Positions 1 through 13,281 of a stretch of DNA of 64,000 bases are shown here, in pieces (within the stretch, counting starts at the first letter, position 1; each line of letters opens with the position of its first letter). Below the pieces are notes generated by a model. That model was not told where the DNA came from and made no database searches. It was given only the letters and a program-made list of their open reading frames with translations. Location: the NCBI RefSeq assembly GCF_963855985.1, contig NC_087119.1, positions 9,030,001-9,094,000 of the forward strand. Direction: 5' to 3'. The DNA comes from Ostrinia nubilalis. Taxonomy: Eukaryota > Arthropoda > Insecta > Lepidoptera > Crambidae. A program made the translations under genes and the position numbers.

Positions 1-784
1 CTATGCCCGGGTATATTAGATCGGTGTCAAATCGGAGTTTTTGGTGCGGGGTACGCGGGTGTTGCTCGCGGCGTGAAGGTCAAACGCCCAAGGTCATTGA
101 GGACTCTAATCGCCTTAAAATACTGCATCATAATTTCAGTCCACATCTCAATTGTTGGATATTCAGTGACGTGGTTATTTTTAAAGAAAAGTTATTATTC
201 TAGTTGCGGCGGTTATCCAAATCAGCCTTAAAATCCCTACCAATGAACTGACCACACCAGTTACTGAGAAAGAGAAGATTATTTCAATCGACTGATATCG
301 TACATTTAAAATTAGGTACAATCGGCAACACTTCCAGCTTCCATTTCCGTTCTTTCTCTCGCTCTCATAAAATAATGATTCTTTGCGACAGAAAGAGACG
401 ACATGACCGGAAATGGATAGCTGGAACTGTAGCCGATAGTACATAATAATGAATTCTTAAATCAACATCTTACCTGCGCAAGATGGTCATGTTACTTTGC
501 CAAGATAATGCCAAAAGTACTACATACTACACTACTTTCTCATGATTGAATCAGCACCCCTCAGACCTTTTCCCATTGTATGCGATTTATTAACAGCTCT
601 AGCTGTACATTTAAATAATTTGTTCAGTACCAATAGAAGATTTTCAAGGAAGACCAGTTATTACATTCCGAGTAACTTTATATGAAAAAAGAAACGTCAA
701 GACAAACAATTACGTGTTAGCACTCCAAATAAACCGGTCGATTATTCAGAATATTAATAACTTCCTCGATGTAGGATGACATAA
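1..784. other. AT-rich sequence without a recognised gene
   Basis: Only short unsupported open frames. No splice-bounded exon or RNA gene was seen. Confidence 0.5.
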
Positions 785-1114
785 TTACATATTAAGCACT
801 TCCCTACCCCTTTGGTCCAATATTCTCTTCTTCTTCCTCGGTCCCTTACTGATGAGGATCGCGACCACATATAGTGTTCCTACACAGACTGCGGTCATAA
901 GCTGTGTGGTGTGGATCACACGATGCAAGCTTCCGCCCACCGTCTTCCTCACCGCGTCTGACCATCTCGTCGGTGCCCTGCCCCGAGCATGTCTGCCTTC
1001 CATTTGTCCCAAGATAATTTGTTTCTCCAGACAATGCCTTGGAGACTGCATAATATGTCCAAAGAAACGTCCAATATTAGAAATTCGTGGAAATTTCGCT
1101 AACCAAAATCTCAT
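785..1114 (-). pseudogene. Non-LTR retrotransposon ORF2 C-terminal fragment
   Basis: The minus-strand reading frame contains FGHIMQSPRHCLEKQIILGQ, then ARGRAPTRWSDAVRK, the GxRxRGRxxTRWxD signature found after the reverse transcriptase domain in insect RTE/jockey-like elements. No catalytic reverse transcriptase motif is present, so this is a 5'-truncated relic. Confidence 0.7.
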
Positions 1115-2600
1115 TTGATCTGCAGCACATTTTCGGACGCACGTGACAATCCAATCACATTTTTAATCAATTTATTCCAGGTAATCTGTGTCAAAATATT
1201 TTATCATTTTTGAGAAGAGATTATTGTTACGAGCGTAATAATATTATAGGGATAAGTACCTTTATTCAAATAAAAAATGCCTTTATAAACTTTAAACTAC
1301 AAATATACAAGTACAAAACAATCTTTGGTTTATTTAAATATTAGGAAGAAAAAGACGATGTGATACGATGTATTCAGTAGTGTTTGGTTTTATTCCCAAT
1401 TATCATCTTTCATTCATTCACCACATCTCAGAAGTAATTAATTAAAAATGTATACTTTTATGTGGTCTGGTGTCCATTGGTTCACATTACCTATGTAATA
1501 TTAGCATTTGAGTCAGATTTTCATATATTTCTAAATAATTGATACTAATTTAAATACCTAGTTGATGACAGAAAAATATATGTGTAAGTTGTGTAACTTT
1601 TATTTGATATTGTAATATGTTTAGATACCTAGCTGTATTAGGTATAATGAATTTTATTGACATATTTTTTTATGATGTATGCACTTATATTGTATATTTT
1701 ATTGTTATTTGTATTTTGAAGTGACTGTTGCATTGAAGCGATTTGGACCATAATTTGCGAAATACATTTTTCATCATCACCATGACATGTTTTCAGTGGC
1801 GTCGTCTTTTCTAACAGTTATGAACTAATATTATTATGAAGTGGTAAGGTGTTTCTTTATTAAATAATTTGATCATTACTTTTCATAATCCCAAAGATAA
1901 CGAATTTTATTGTCTGTTATGACTATAGGGTCAGATTAATTTAATGTTCCAGAATAAAGATAACAGACTCATTTCTAGATAGCTTTTTCTTCTCAAATAT
2001 AAACAATGCATATCGTAGAATATGTAGGTATTCGTTTGGGATATAGTAGGGTAAGTAGATTGAAGAAGACCTGGTTCGCTAAACAATTGACTTTGTAAAG
2101 TTTTAAAAGTATCTCTAATTCAGTTACATCATACTTTCTGAAACAAGTTTATAGAAAGAAATACATTTATAAAGTGTTTAGTGAAACCCGTCAGAAGTTC
2201 TTGCAGTCTATTGTGGTATTAATCCCACAACCAACGGTGAGCTCAATCGCTCTCGGGCACTAACTTTTGAAGTCGCCAACAGCTATTGCCATTTTAAAGC
2301 GTTTAAACAAGTTTGTTTAAGTTGTTTACGGATTCAGCTGAAGGAAAAGTTGCTGGAAAGATTCCGTTTCATCTGAGTTTATTTCCTCAGCATTACAATG
2401 GAAAATTATAAACTTTCTTGAACAATTTTATTTGAAAGCTAAATTAATGATTTTTAAATAAATGGTTAAAGCAAAAATAAGAAATAGAAATGGGAAGTCG
2501 ACGTCACTGTTTTCTTATCATGTTCAATAGTCAAACCAATGCAGAGTCACGCTCCAGCTGTGTTTCGTAGTATTTAGCACCAGCCGCCTGCATCCAGCGC
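1115..2600. other. AT-rich sequence upstream of mir-71, nothing recognised
   Basis: No coding or repeat signature was recognised. It would contain the promoter and 5' part of the mir-71 primary transcript if these lie nearby, but no core promoter could be assigned. Confidence 0.5.
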
Positions 2601-2688
2601 TTGCTCTTTGCCCCGTGAAAGACATGGGTAGTGAGATGTCCTGTACATCACAAATTCTCACTACCTTGTCTTTCATGCGGATCGAGCA
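2601..2688 (+). ncRNA. mir-71: mir-71 precursor hairpin
   Basis: The 5' arm (2616-2638) begins TGAAAGACATGGGTAGTGAG, the miR-71 mature sequence with seed GAAAGAC. The 3' arm (about 2656-2677) reads TCTCACTACCTTGTCTTTCA and pairs with it. The stem extends outward as TTGCTC..GAGCAA, with a loop of about 15 nt. miR-71 is an ancient invertebrate microRNA that normally heads the mir-71/mir-2/mir-13 polycistron. Here it is on the same strand as that block but about 24 kb upstream. Confidence 0.96.
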
Positions 2689-4790
2689 AATATACTTCAT
2701 GCGAAGACCTTCCTAGCCTGAGAAGACCTACCTGAAGACTTGGTACAACATTTTGCTCAGCTTGTTACCTTTCCTAAGTATTTAAATTTTTGAAGTTATT
2801 GTGTTCTTTGTAATCATGTGTAAAATCATTTTATAATATTGATGAGTCTAGCTATTAATGACGTCAGTGAGTTTCCAACACAAACATACATCTTTAATTT
2901 ATAACTATTAGTAGATAACGCTATAAGTACTTTAAAGAAGCGCTGATCTCCATCTTGCTGCCCATTTTGGTGCACTATTTGTTACTATGGTAAAGAGTAG
3001 TGGATGGCCATCTGAGTCTAAATTTGACTCACGGACTCACTTTATGTGACATAAATACGGACGTGATGTGTTGTTTGATTCTAATTTTAGGAGTTATTTT
3101 GTGAGGGTTATAATGAAACGCAATCATGTCATCGTATGTTAAGAAGAAAGAGTTCCTTTTAGTTGAAAGTCTGTCTCAGCAAAGGCAGTTTCTAATAGGA
3201 GTCTCTTAGAAATAATGTTTAGAAAACATACTGCATTATTGCACGTAATAGTGTGCTGAAAGATGCTACAAAGCGTTCCATAATACGGATCATTTCGCTG
3301 CAGTATCGGTTTCCATTGACAGCAAAGGAACGTTCAAACCCTTCCTCTTGCCTACGTAACAAACGCCTCAATCTTTTTACTGAATAAGAAAGCTTTTGTC
3401 TTACATATTCAATACCGGCCAAGTGCGTGTCGGACACGCCCAGCGTAGGATTTGACTTGTTGGCCAAACGCCATCTGTTGTTATTCATTTATTATTTACA
3501 TTAGTCTATAACAGAAGTAGAATTCGGTAATTTAACAATGTTTTCCATGTTTCTGTTTATACAGACATTTATGGCGCGACGCGACGTCTTATTGTCTGAT
3601 AACATAGACTGTTATTATTAGTGTTTATAAATATCTCAATCAGTATAGTACTCTATATTCACAACTACCAATGTGCCACAACATAAAATATAACAATCAG
3701 AGATCGGTGTTTTTAGAAAACTAATTGCAATTAATTTTGTTTTAATAATGGGTTATAACATGATTCTATCTCTCTTAAACTGAAAGACCGCTATAGAATG
3801 ATGTTATAACTCGCAAGCTACTATTAATTGTAATACAAAGTAAGTAGAGCGTGCAAATCTATAATCCGTTAAATAATAAATAAATAAACAACAAATGTTT
3901 TCTTATGAAAAGTTATACAACTTACAGTGCTAATAGTGATTTAACTACGTAATCTTGTATCTTTTAATACTCAGAAAGGAAATAGGGTGTGTCACCTGAA
4001 TCTGTTTTAAATTTCAAATATTCCTCAATTAGCGATAATACTCATACCACAATACTATCAAACATTCTAAATATTTTCGTATGTTACTAAAGTAAAAGTA
4101 AGAATTTAATCTAAGACGTATAACAGTAGCAAGCAAACGAACCGCGTCGGCCAATAATAAACCAATCAAGCAATGGAATGTTTGTCAACACTTAATATGA
4201 AGCCGGGCAATTAACTCGCTATTAGAATCGGCTTTTACCTGTTTACTCTCTGCATAATGCCTGTAGGTAGATAATATACATGTGCGGCGCAGTCATGTCC
4301 TTAGTGTTACAAAGTATATAGGGTCAATTTGTGTGATAACGGGTGCCGTTAAAAATGCATTAATTGATTAATTTTTACGAGTGAGACGTGATAGTTACAA
4401 TAACAATTAAATGTGACATCAATATGTACTTACTTGTGCGACTTAAGAATAGTCGTAAACAACTTATTAAAACCAACATCATATTTTTAAAATTTATTGC
4501 ATCCCTTCCGTGGCATAGATCTTATTTATCATCCTCTCATCATTTGGGTATATTCCTTCTGTATAACCGGTTTTTGTTAGGTTTCGTTAAGTTAGGTTCT
4601 GAAACGAACCTAACCGGGTTTCAGAATGTCTTCAGGAACCTAACCATATTTTTTCAAGAAGTTCCGGTGTTCATGAAACTTGTGCTATTCATACTTATTT
4701 GGGTGTACCTTATTTTAGCATATCTATCTTCAGGAACATGGGTCCATTCATCAGGCAGCATTCTTCAGATATGCTTTCAATATTATTATA
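2689..4790. other. AT-rich sequence downstream of mir-71, mostly unassigned
   Basis: Around 3414-3440 there is a short piece (CGGCCAAGTGCGTGTCGGAC) of the 'CCGGCCAAGTGCG' MITE seen more fully at 33.4 and 59.7 kb. The rest shows nothing recognisable. Confidence 0.45.
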
Positions 4791-6359
4791 CAGGGTGACA
4801 GGTAAAGCGATACATTCCTTGATAGGGGTTTAAGTAGAGCTTATTTGCAGTCATTTAAGTCATATGACACCATGTCCGAAACTTGTTCATTTCCAAGTTA
4901 TTTAAGTATTTAAAAAAAAACTCTAGTTTTTATGTTAAAATGTACCCTTGTAATGAAGAATACGGAATAATGTTAACTTTTTTGTTGTATTCGTATAGCT
5001 AAATAATAAGATTGACATTTTAAATTAAAATTTGCAAGAAAGAATCGTCATTACTCAAGTAAAAGCTAAAAAACCATGTATCATTTTGCAAAAAAATTAT
5101 GTTTTAGGTCATTAAACGAAGAATTTCCAAGAAAAAATGTATGGAATGTTGTGTACAAATTACAGGATTTAGTTCCTTGATTCATTAGCTATTCAAAAAG
5201 GTACAGGTGTTTAACAAACACGACATAATTATTTTTTTATTTGAATTTAAACGTCTAGTAAGATACTTTCATAAAAAAATTAATAAGTAATAAAGTCACA
5301 CAACCATTCTTGGGTCTCAATAAATGAAAAACTTAGTATTTTAGTAATAATTGTATCACCTAATTTTATCTAGGTACATTATTTTAAGTCCTGCTCAAAC
5401 TGTGAGCCCTCTAATACAAGCTCGTAGTCTGTTTCTCACTTCTGTTTTTGTGACTCTTGTTGTCAAACTTTGCTGAATATCTTGAGCTGCCCTCTGAATG
5501 CGCTCATAGTTCCAACAGAATCGCCTTCAATCATTGGCTAGGTTCGTAAACTTGTCAAATTGTAAGCAACATTTCATACATTTTTTCTTGGAAATTCTTC
5601 GTTTAATGACCTAAAACATAATTTTTTTGCAAAATGATACATGGTTTTTTAGCTTTTACTTGAGTAATGACGATTCTTTCTTGCAAATTTTAATTTAAAA
5701 TGTCAATCTTATTATTTAGCTATACGAATACAACAAAAAAGTTAACATTATTCCGTATTCTTCATTACAAGGGTACATTAGCATTGTACTAGGTAAGATC
5801 ATTGTTTATGATTTATGAACAAATAGAGTAGTTGAATAAAATATTGATATTCTAACCATATTTTCGAAAGCTTGACTGAATAAACAAAGTAACACAATAA
5901 GATTTTCTTAGGATTAAAGTTAAGTGAATATACTGCAGTGTTGCATATGATACGGCACTGAAACTGAAACACACGGTGACAACAATAGACATGTTGACAC
6001 CACCAATCAGTTGACGTACTTTTTAAAACTGTCAAAACGAAACTCTCCCATAGATTTTGAATGGCACTACAAGCAAGTGACGTCACTATTTTGTCAACTC
6101 AAACTACTTTTTTCAATTACAATGCGACCAAAAATCGTAATTTACAGTTAATTTAAAATTAAGTTTTTAAGACCAGAAAGAAGTGTCTTTTTAGAAAAAT
6201 TGTGATTTCGAATTATTGGGGAATGGTGTCAAATTGTCTATTTCGTAATATGGATTATTTTCTCTGAAGTATTAGATTTCTACAAAGGGACGACTAGAAG
6301 CTTTCATTTTTCCTACGTAACGGATGCTACAAGCTGCTTTACTGCCTTTTGCCACCCTG
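4791..6359. mobile_element. Degraded DNA element with long internal inverted repeats
   Basis: The left end is CAGGGTGACA (4791), the right end GCCACCCTG (6359), both weakly matching as inverted ends. Inside are two near-perfect ~213-bp inverted arms (4940-5152 and 5567-5779) about 415 bp apart. The spacer, read on the minus strand, has a decayed frame containing ERIQRAAQDIQQSLTT, vaguely like the C-terminus of Tc/mariner-type transposases. The assignment to that superfamily is an inference. Confidence 0.5.
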
Positions 6360-6494
6360 AAATGTGCCTTGACATGACATTATTATTGCATACATCATTG
6401 AATCGATTTTTTGCACACGTCTCTAGTTTAAAATGTAGTATTTCCCCGTACGATTTATTGATCCGTAACTCGTAAGAGGTCTTTTTATCGAAGA

Positions 6495-6730
6495 CTAGCT
6501 TTCTACCCGCGGCTTTGCCCGCGTGGAATTTTGTCTGCCACAGAAAAACATTATCGCGTACGTCCCTGTTTCAAAAACCGGGATAAAAACTATCCTATGT
6601 CCTTTCACGGGACACAAACTAAGTATGTCTATGCCAAATTTCATCAAAATCGGTTAAGTGGTTTAGGCGTGAAAGCGAGACAGACAGACTGTCTGAGTTA
6701 CTTTCGCATTTATAATATTAGTATAGATTA
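6495..6730 (+). repeat. Interspersed lepidopteran repeat ('cgcggctttgcccgcg' type)
   Basis: Starts CTAGCTTTCTACCCGCGG, contains CATCAAAATCGGTTAAGTGG and GACAGACAGAC, and ends TTATAATATTAGTATAGATT. These are the hallmarks of a very common short retroelement-like repeat in Lepidoptera. Shorter pieces occur at about 9107-9180, 31108-31200 and 60145-60325. Confidence 0.75.
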
Positions 6731-6849
6731 GATTAAACGTTTATAATCGATTAGCTTTATAATGATTTCATAACTTCGGAGGCCTTATGTTACTTGTACA
6801 ATAATAAGTCATATTAACATGAAGTAATTACTGTAAAAGCACAGAATAA

Positions 6850-7353
6850 TAATAAGTACTACGTACAGAAGTTTTACTTCGCGAAGGTATTTAAAAAAAT
6901 GTATGCTCAATGTCATTAAAATATGGTGTAATTTAGCTTGTCTCAAGAGTCAAGCACCATTTTGTTGACAAACGTCAGTGATCGGCACTGCGCCGAAGCT
7001 ATAGGGCTTACTTCGGTAAAATGATGTGACGTGAGGTGCCAAACTGCGGAAAATGGCGGAGGAAATACATGATTTAGCATGAATTATCATGAATAATATT
7101 AACTACTTATTTACCTCTCAGTGTCTTGAGGCAACTTAAAAAAGTACATTCTGTGTTTTTATTATTATTTAGGCAGTTAAATACTGCACAGTATTTAGTA
7201 CACCATTTTCTTTATTTTCTTCCATCATACACAAGAATACGCGTGCGTGAGTCAATGTTCGCTCGTATGTGAGGCCTTGTCGAATAGTATCCTGTAGGTG
7301 GGCCATCGTGCGTGTTTTGTTTTCGATGTAAACTCGCGGAGATGAACAGGCCT
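6850..7353 (-). repeat. Interspersed repeat with a conserved 45-codon frame (copy 1)
   Basis: Nearly identical to 52768-53187 (same orientation) and, reversed, to about 49130-49690. On the minus strand it carries the frame beginning MAHLQDTIRQGLTYERTLTH, which ends in ...NTVQYLTA and a stop. Family unknown to me. The high identity of the copies implies recent mobility. Confidence 0.7.
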
Positions 7354-8572
7354 GGTAAAAGTCGTTAAAGAGACTCCAAGCATGTCTTCTTCTTAAGTTT
7401 ATATTGTAGTACGATTTGTCAGCTTTGATCGCAGTACGAGATAACTGATAAATGTATAGTGTTTTATGCTTGCTAGAAGTATATTACTCGTATATCCTGT
7501 AGATTTTATTGAATTAAAACTAAACATTTCACGTTAATTGGCTTCCTACTATTAATGAACCGACTGTCTGACTAATTAACCATCCGGCTGGGACATGCAT
7601 GGGCTGGTCTATGTGTTTGGGAAATATCACATGCAACACTACGTCCTTGAGTAAAGGAATAAGAATTCTTATAGCTTAAAATTGTTCTTAGTATAGTATC
7701 GTGCATTATGCCTTGTTACCTTAACGGCTGTTTGCATTTTATATGGCCGATTTCGAACAGCTAAATGACAAAGACAAATTGAAGATTGAACTGTCCGTCT
7801 TTGAAGTCAAAATAATAATTCTACACAAAGGCCTCGTCTGCTTTAAAATTCATACTTCGCTATGGGGCTGGTATCGATTTGTGCTATTTTTTAGAACAGC
7901 CTTTGACGACATAATTATGTACCACAGCAAAGGCCCTGACTACTTACATAAAAATGTAGTGTCTTCGATGTAGTTGTATCGATTTGTGCTACTTTAACGC
8001 CACGCTGGTATCAGCTTTCGTAGCCCGTCTTTATAATGTGTAAGGAATTGTCTTACTCCGGATTGCTATTTTTTCTATCCCAATCTAAATCTACCCGTTA
8101 ACAGACAGTCCTATGTCTTGGTCAAAATATCTACGGTTTTCGATGTTTTACATTATCATATTGTTTATAAGATTTGAAAAATTTTATAAAAGTGTAAACG
8201 CATCGAAAATTATTGTTATTTGATCAAAAACAGATTGAAATTTGACAGTTGACGGACCGATTTGGATTGGGATTGATTATATTATATTAGCAATGCGGCG
8301 TTAATGGCGTGACATAGTTGTAGGTATCTGTTATCATTATGCTTGAACAAATGCAAATCAAGTGTCTCGTTGGCGACGTTGGGACGTACGCGGCGGTAGG
8401 GTAACTCGGAACCGATCCTTCCGCCTGGGCTGCTTCTGAGATGCCTTTAATGCGATGTGATGTCAGCTCTTAACGTGCATAACAGGATGACATTATTTCC
8501 CGTAAATTACTTACTAGTATTAACTAGTAGTTGGCCTTTCACAATATAACAATCATAAAGAATTTAATTATA
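7354..8572. other. AT-rich sequence with a small hairpin relic
   Basis: Imperfect inverted ends ATCCCAATCTAAATCTACCC (from about 8077) and GGACCGATTTGGATTGGGAT (to about 8270) suggest a ~200-bp decayed MITE. The short open frame at 7743-7973 has no support as a gene. Confidence 0.4.
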
Positions 8573-8956
8573 CAGGGTGTCCCAAAAAGTAGTGTCAAGC
8601 CGAAGCCCAGAGGTAGAGCATCACTAGGGCTACCCAAATCACTGTAACTTTTGATAGTTTTCGAGTTATGATTTTTTTTACAACAAATAAGATTTTAGTT
8701 TACATTCGTGTTACGGGTGTAAATACTTCTGAATCAGCTAGGTCTAGTATTAATCTAATAATAATTAAAAAATCAGGCATGTATCTTGACTATTTGCGCC
8801 ACAGTGACCAAAAAAGTGCCTAAGCACAGAAATTTAAAAACAATCATAACTCAAAAACTATCAAAAATCGCGGAACATACATGGAGATGATTTGGATAGC
8901 CCTAGTGATGCTCTACCTCTGGGCTTCGGTATGACACTACTTTTTGGAACATTCTG
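8573..8956. mobile_element. TA-flanked MITE, CAGGGTGTCCCAAAAAGTAG family (copy 1)
   Basis: The ends are CAGGGTGTCCCAAAAAGTAG and its imperfect inverse (CTACTTTTTGGAACATTCTG), followed inward by inverted AGCATCACTAGGGCTA / TAGCCCTAGTGATGCT. A TA lies on each side, consistent with a Tc1/mariner-type target duplication. 384 bp with no coding capacity. A second copy lies at 13533-14364. Confidence 0.85.
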
Positions 8957-9556
8957 TATTTAGTGTCCATTAAAACTATGTATTACAAAAAATAACCCTT
9001 ATGCAATTTAACATTAAAGAAATGTTTCTTTCTGGCCGCATTTAATTTTATGAAACTACCTCATGGTGGATATTAGACATGCCAATTTATTTTATTACAT
9101 TACCTGCCTACGCGGCTTCGCCCGGGGTTTTCCCGGAAATTATTCGAATTTTTCTCGCCGTAAAAACTATCCTTGAAATTCAACGAACATTAAAAAAAAG
9201 AACTAGTAAATTGGTCCAGGCGTTTTTAAGTTTTTAATGCGCTTACCAACACATTTTGCGATTCATTTTTAAATTATTAATTATTAATATATTAACTTGC
9301 CAATACTCGTATTATACAAATAATGTTAATATCATTTACCTATCATAAGTAATTAAGGTCTTATAGTATAGAATCAAATACGCTGCAATATCTTGCGTTT
9401 CTAAATTATAAATTAAGCTCTGCATGTTCGTTCTAGTGTATCTTACACTCTATAAACAATTCATCACGTGTCAGTTATTCGTCCTTTTGCTTTTCTAACT
9501 GTTACTCGATTGTTATGTACTTGCACTATGTAACAACTAACAACGTTCTCTCAAGC
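8957..9556. other. AT-rich sequence with a short repeat fragment
   Basis: 9107-9180 resembles the 'cgcggcttcgcccg' repeat. Nothing else was recognised. Confidence 0.4.
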
Positions 9557-9699
9557 TCAATGACAGTCTTTGCCCCTTGTAATGCGATTGACACGTTTTG
9601 GTATGATTGCTCCGAGCTTAATATAATTTCCGACTATAATCTTTTGCATCAATCGACTGCGAGTCCTAACAACTAGCATGTAAAGTAAGTTACAATGTA

Positions 9700-10080
9700 T
9701 GCACGATAGGCGGAATCCGGGATGATGCACGTATGTAGTCGTAGGTGTGCTTAACTCAACAATTGTGCAACGCGGTAACTCTAGCTCAGTCCCCTCGATC
9801 GGGCCCACTAGAGTGAGCCCGCCGTAGGCTGGACTTTGGTCCAACACCGCGATGGGCAACCCTCTAGTTGGGTTCACCACTGATCGGGCGCCATATGCGC
9901 TCGATACGGCCCGATCGCGAACGTCGGTCGCACGACCGACGCGGATGAGCCCACACTCGGCCTCGTCGGTACGCGCACCGACGATCGCCAAACGGCTAGA
10001 GTAGGTACCTTCTGTACTCGCCACTCTGCCCGGTGAAGCTGGAAAAGCTCTTCAAGCTACCAGCGCGCGTCCCGTCAAAA
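9700..10080 (-). other. GC-rich island with an unexplained open frame
   Basis: A sharply GC-rich block of about 380 bp in AT-rich DNA. On the minus strand it is open (part of a 155-codon frame at 9557-10024) and rich in ACCGACG/CGTCGGT-type repeats. The predicted peptide is unlike any family I know, and the frame runs into AT-rich non-coding-looking sequence. It could be a retroelement 5' region or a decayed gene. No splice sites were assigned. Confidence 0.35.
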
Positions 10081-11956
10081 AAAATGCTCTAGCTCAGCTT
10101 TCTGCATTAGGTCATTGAGTGAACTCGAAACTGCTTTTATTTATACAATTTCTAAGTTTATCATCATTCTTCTGGTCCTACTTTATTTCAAAAAGCAAGT
10201 CAACTCAGCCATTGTATAAAAATTAGTCGCCAGTAAAGAATAGAAAGATCACTTTTCACGGAGTTTTTATCCGCAGAATGATATGAAACACTACATTTTG
10301 CGGAAAATTCCAACAACTTAATACCTTTTAGAATCCTCTGTGCTTTAAAGCAACTTGAAGAAGTGATTTAACACATCCGAGGCAATGAACTGAGCTAGAC
10401 CAATAGCGCGGTGCAGCGCTAAGTTTTAGAAGTAACGCTATATTGGGACGGGAATAGCTATGACCACATTGATAAACTAACATTCTTCATTCTTTAATTA
10501 CTTAAATAGATTAGGCTAACCGTTTAAAATGTTCGAGAATGGTAACATTTTTCAGCCCAATCCAACTAGTGCCTCGCAAATGTATCAAAACTAACTGTAA
10601 ATATTCGAGTAAAACGATATTTTTCGAGCCGACCCAATTAGTGGTTCGCAAAATATATTAAAGTTCGTCAAAAAACTGTGCTAGAATTCAATTCATCGGC
10701 CATAGCACTTTTTAAAGTTTCGCACCCAAAAGCTAAATAACTAAATATATAAATACAAATGAGAACGTATTTATTTATTTTGGCGTATGCTCAATGTTCA
10801 AAGCTTAAATAAGGCACAGTGCTCCTCAGTCAAAAATGGCACTCACGGAACCATTCGTATGTAATACAGACTCTAACATGGCCGTTTATTTAAAACTAAA
10901 ACGACAGTTAGCCGTTTGAGTTGACTCGTCGCGATCCTATTAAAGGATCATATTTGTTTGGTGCCGCTTCTGCGAATATTTCGTAATTCAAAAAGCTGTC
11001 GTCCAAATCCCTCAAAGCGTTTCGTGTTTTTATCTTTTTCGTCAATTACTCCAGCCTTGTGATTCAATAGATTTGTTTGAAAACTCGCATTTGAAAAGTT
11101 TCACAGGCGTTACGAGTATTCGTGACTCTTTTATTCTTTGTCAATAAAGTGATACATTTAAAAGTTTAAGCACTTCATATGAAACGTTTTGCCTTTTATG
11201 AAATGATTGTGTTCTAGCTCTGATGAATTACATACCGTAGTTATCATAAAATGTAGCAAAAAAAAAAACGTTGAATTTGAAGTAGTGGATTGGGTGACAC
11301 ATAAAAATAATTATTTGTCTGTAAACAAACGAAACATAACAGTATTACGATACAACAAATTGTACATAAAAATATAGTTGTATTTCTTATAACATGCTAT
11401 TCTTATCCAACAAGGCTGCTTCTTGAAAAGTGATCGTTTTATTCTAGTATTTTCGTCATTAATTAGAGTATTTCTGTACAAAAACTTTCCTTTGCCTTCG
11501 CAGTTACGCTTACGTGGATTGATTAGCTGTACAAAAATATCTCGCAATCTTAGCAATCTTATTTCGATATAATTAGCCAATGTCACTGGTATTGTAGAGC
11601 AAAAATATCATTCTATAAATATAAAATGCCAGTAATCCGGAGAACTGTATTAATATCGAAATGATCAGCAATCGCTGTATCCAATTAAAACGTAACAATT
11701 TGAAACGCAACTGGTACTCTACTCATAAATTGTGCATAACCACACAAATACTTTTACTTAATTCCATAGGTACTCTAAATTCCACGCCTGGACGTTCCAT
11801 ACCTGGAATTTTGATGTTCGAATAAAGCTAGTTAATCAACGCCAAATAATTAAAATGTTATGGTTCATTGGGCGCATAATTGTGGATGAGAGATTACTGA
11901 TATTGTTCATTATTCTCGGACCGGAACACAGAGTTGGGTGGTCAAACTGTGTAGGG
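10081..11956. other. AT-rich sequence, nothing recognised
   Basis: Only short unsupported open frames, such as 11311-11586 on the minus strand. Confidence 0.45.
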
Positions 11957-12197
11957 CAGGAGTGGCGAACTTTTACGTGTCAATGTGCCATTTTGTCTCA
12001 AAAATTTCCTAATAAGCCGTGCCGTCCAATATTTCTGAATTCTATCAATTGCAACTTTATTGACAACCAAAAAAAACTTTTGTACGTAATATTTTTTTGA
12101 ACACAGTGAACTTTGTACATTTTGTAATAAGTGGCGTTATCAAAATATTGTGTCGAATACCATCATTCGCACGCGTGCCATTGGTTGGCCATCCCTG
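11957..12197. mobile_element. Short hAT-type non-autonomous element (relic)
   Basis: The ends CAGGAGTGGCGAAC and GTTGGCCATCCCTG are imperfect inverted repeats of the CAGNGGTGGCCAAC type common in hAT derivatives. The interior also pairs near the ends (TGTGCCA / GTGCCA). Target duplications are not clear. Confidence 0.6.
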
Positions 12198-13281
12198 AAT
12201 TGTAGGATATTAAATAATTAAGTACTCCAGAGCCTGCCGTGTAACGAGCGCGGTTCAGCGCATCGGCAATTACCTACGAGAGCATTTTTAATATTCCAAC
12301 TCTACTACCCTCGTATTTTTTATACTTTATTACGCTAAAGTTCTATGCTGTTATTGCTTTTAACGTAAGCAAAATAAGTTGTTTTAATTGGTTTCCAATT
12401 ATACAAAGCCAGGCTGCGTGAGTTTTAATTACGTGAACAATTTCGTTGTAGGGCATTTTCAACGTTGCTATGTATTGACGATTATTTAAATTTTTAATAG
12501 TGGCCCGTGGTACGCCACTCGCCAGCTGTATGATCGAAGATTTTTGTAGTTTATTGTTATGACACCAATGTCAAATCATTAAACAACATGTTGTTCGAAA
12601 AATAATGAAAAATATACTGTAACATACCCGTACTTTTCTTCAATCAGCATTCAGTAGCCCGCTATCACTCATTTGCTTATGCGTTAAAAGGATTGTATTT
12701 GTAATATAACACTACTAAATACTGAAGACTTTACTTCAGTCTTGTATGACACGGCGACACGGCATTGACACTGATACACTTGGTCAATGGCGACGAATGT
12801 CATTGCCCGTCGATGTTTAAACTAACACAATTTATTACGCATTCTGTGACACACTTATTGGTCTTAATCATCGGTTTGTTTATCAGCTGGCATTGTGTTC
12901 TAGTTTCAATTGTAGTAAACGCATTAGTTTGTTGTGATATCTAATATCATGGGAAGTTGACACCTTCTCATTGAGAATTTGATCCACGCAAAAATAACTC
13001 AACAAATATAAAACGCGTGGGAAACCTTGACTTTGCAAGTTGAACTCTGTAAACTTTTCAACGCTTGATATTTGTGCATCTAGCGCCAGAAGGAAAAAAT
13101 ACAAATATAAAACTCATAGAACTAAAATTTTACGAATGCATGACATAATGTGCTTTGTCGGATAAATGCGACACGGGCCGTCACGGGCGGTACGGGAATG
13201 CAAATATTTGGTTGAAGCCGACACAAGCGGTAAATAGATTAATGAAAAATATTAGTCCAAGGCATTTTTATTCATATACAG
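12198..13281. other. AT-rich sequence, nothing recognised
   Basis: No exon-like or repeat structure was noted. Confidence 0.45.

Noticed and set aside
3219..3488. 89-codon minus-strand frame
   Set aside because: No family, no splice context, and it overlaps a piece of a CCGGCCAAGTGCG-type repeat.
7743..7973. 76-codon plus-strand frame beginning MADFEQLNDKDK
   Set aside because: Short, isolated, no recognised family and no upstream signals; compatible with chance in AT-rich DNA.
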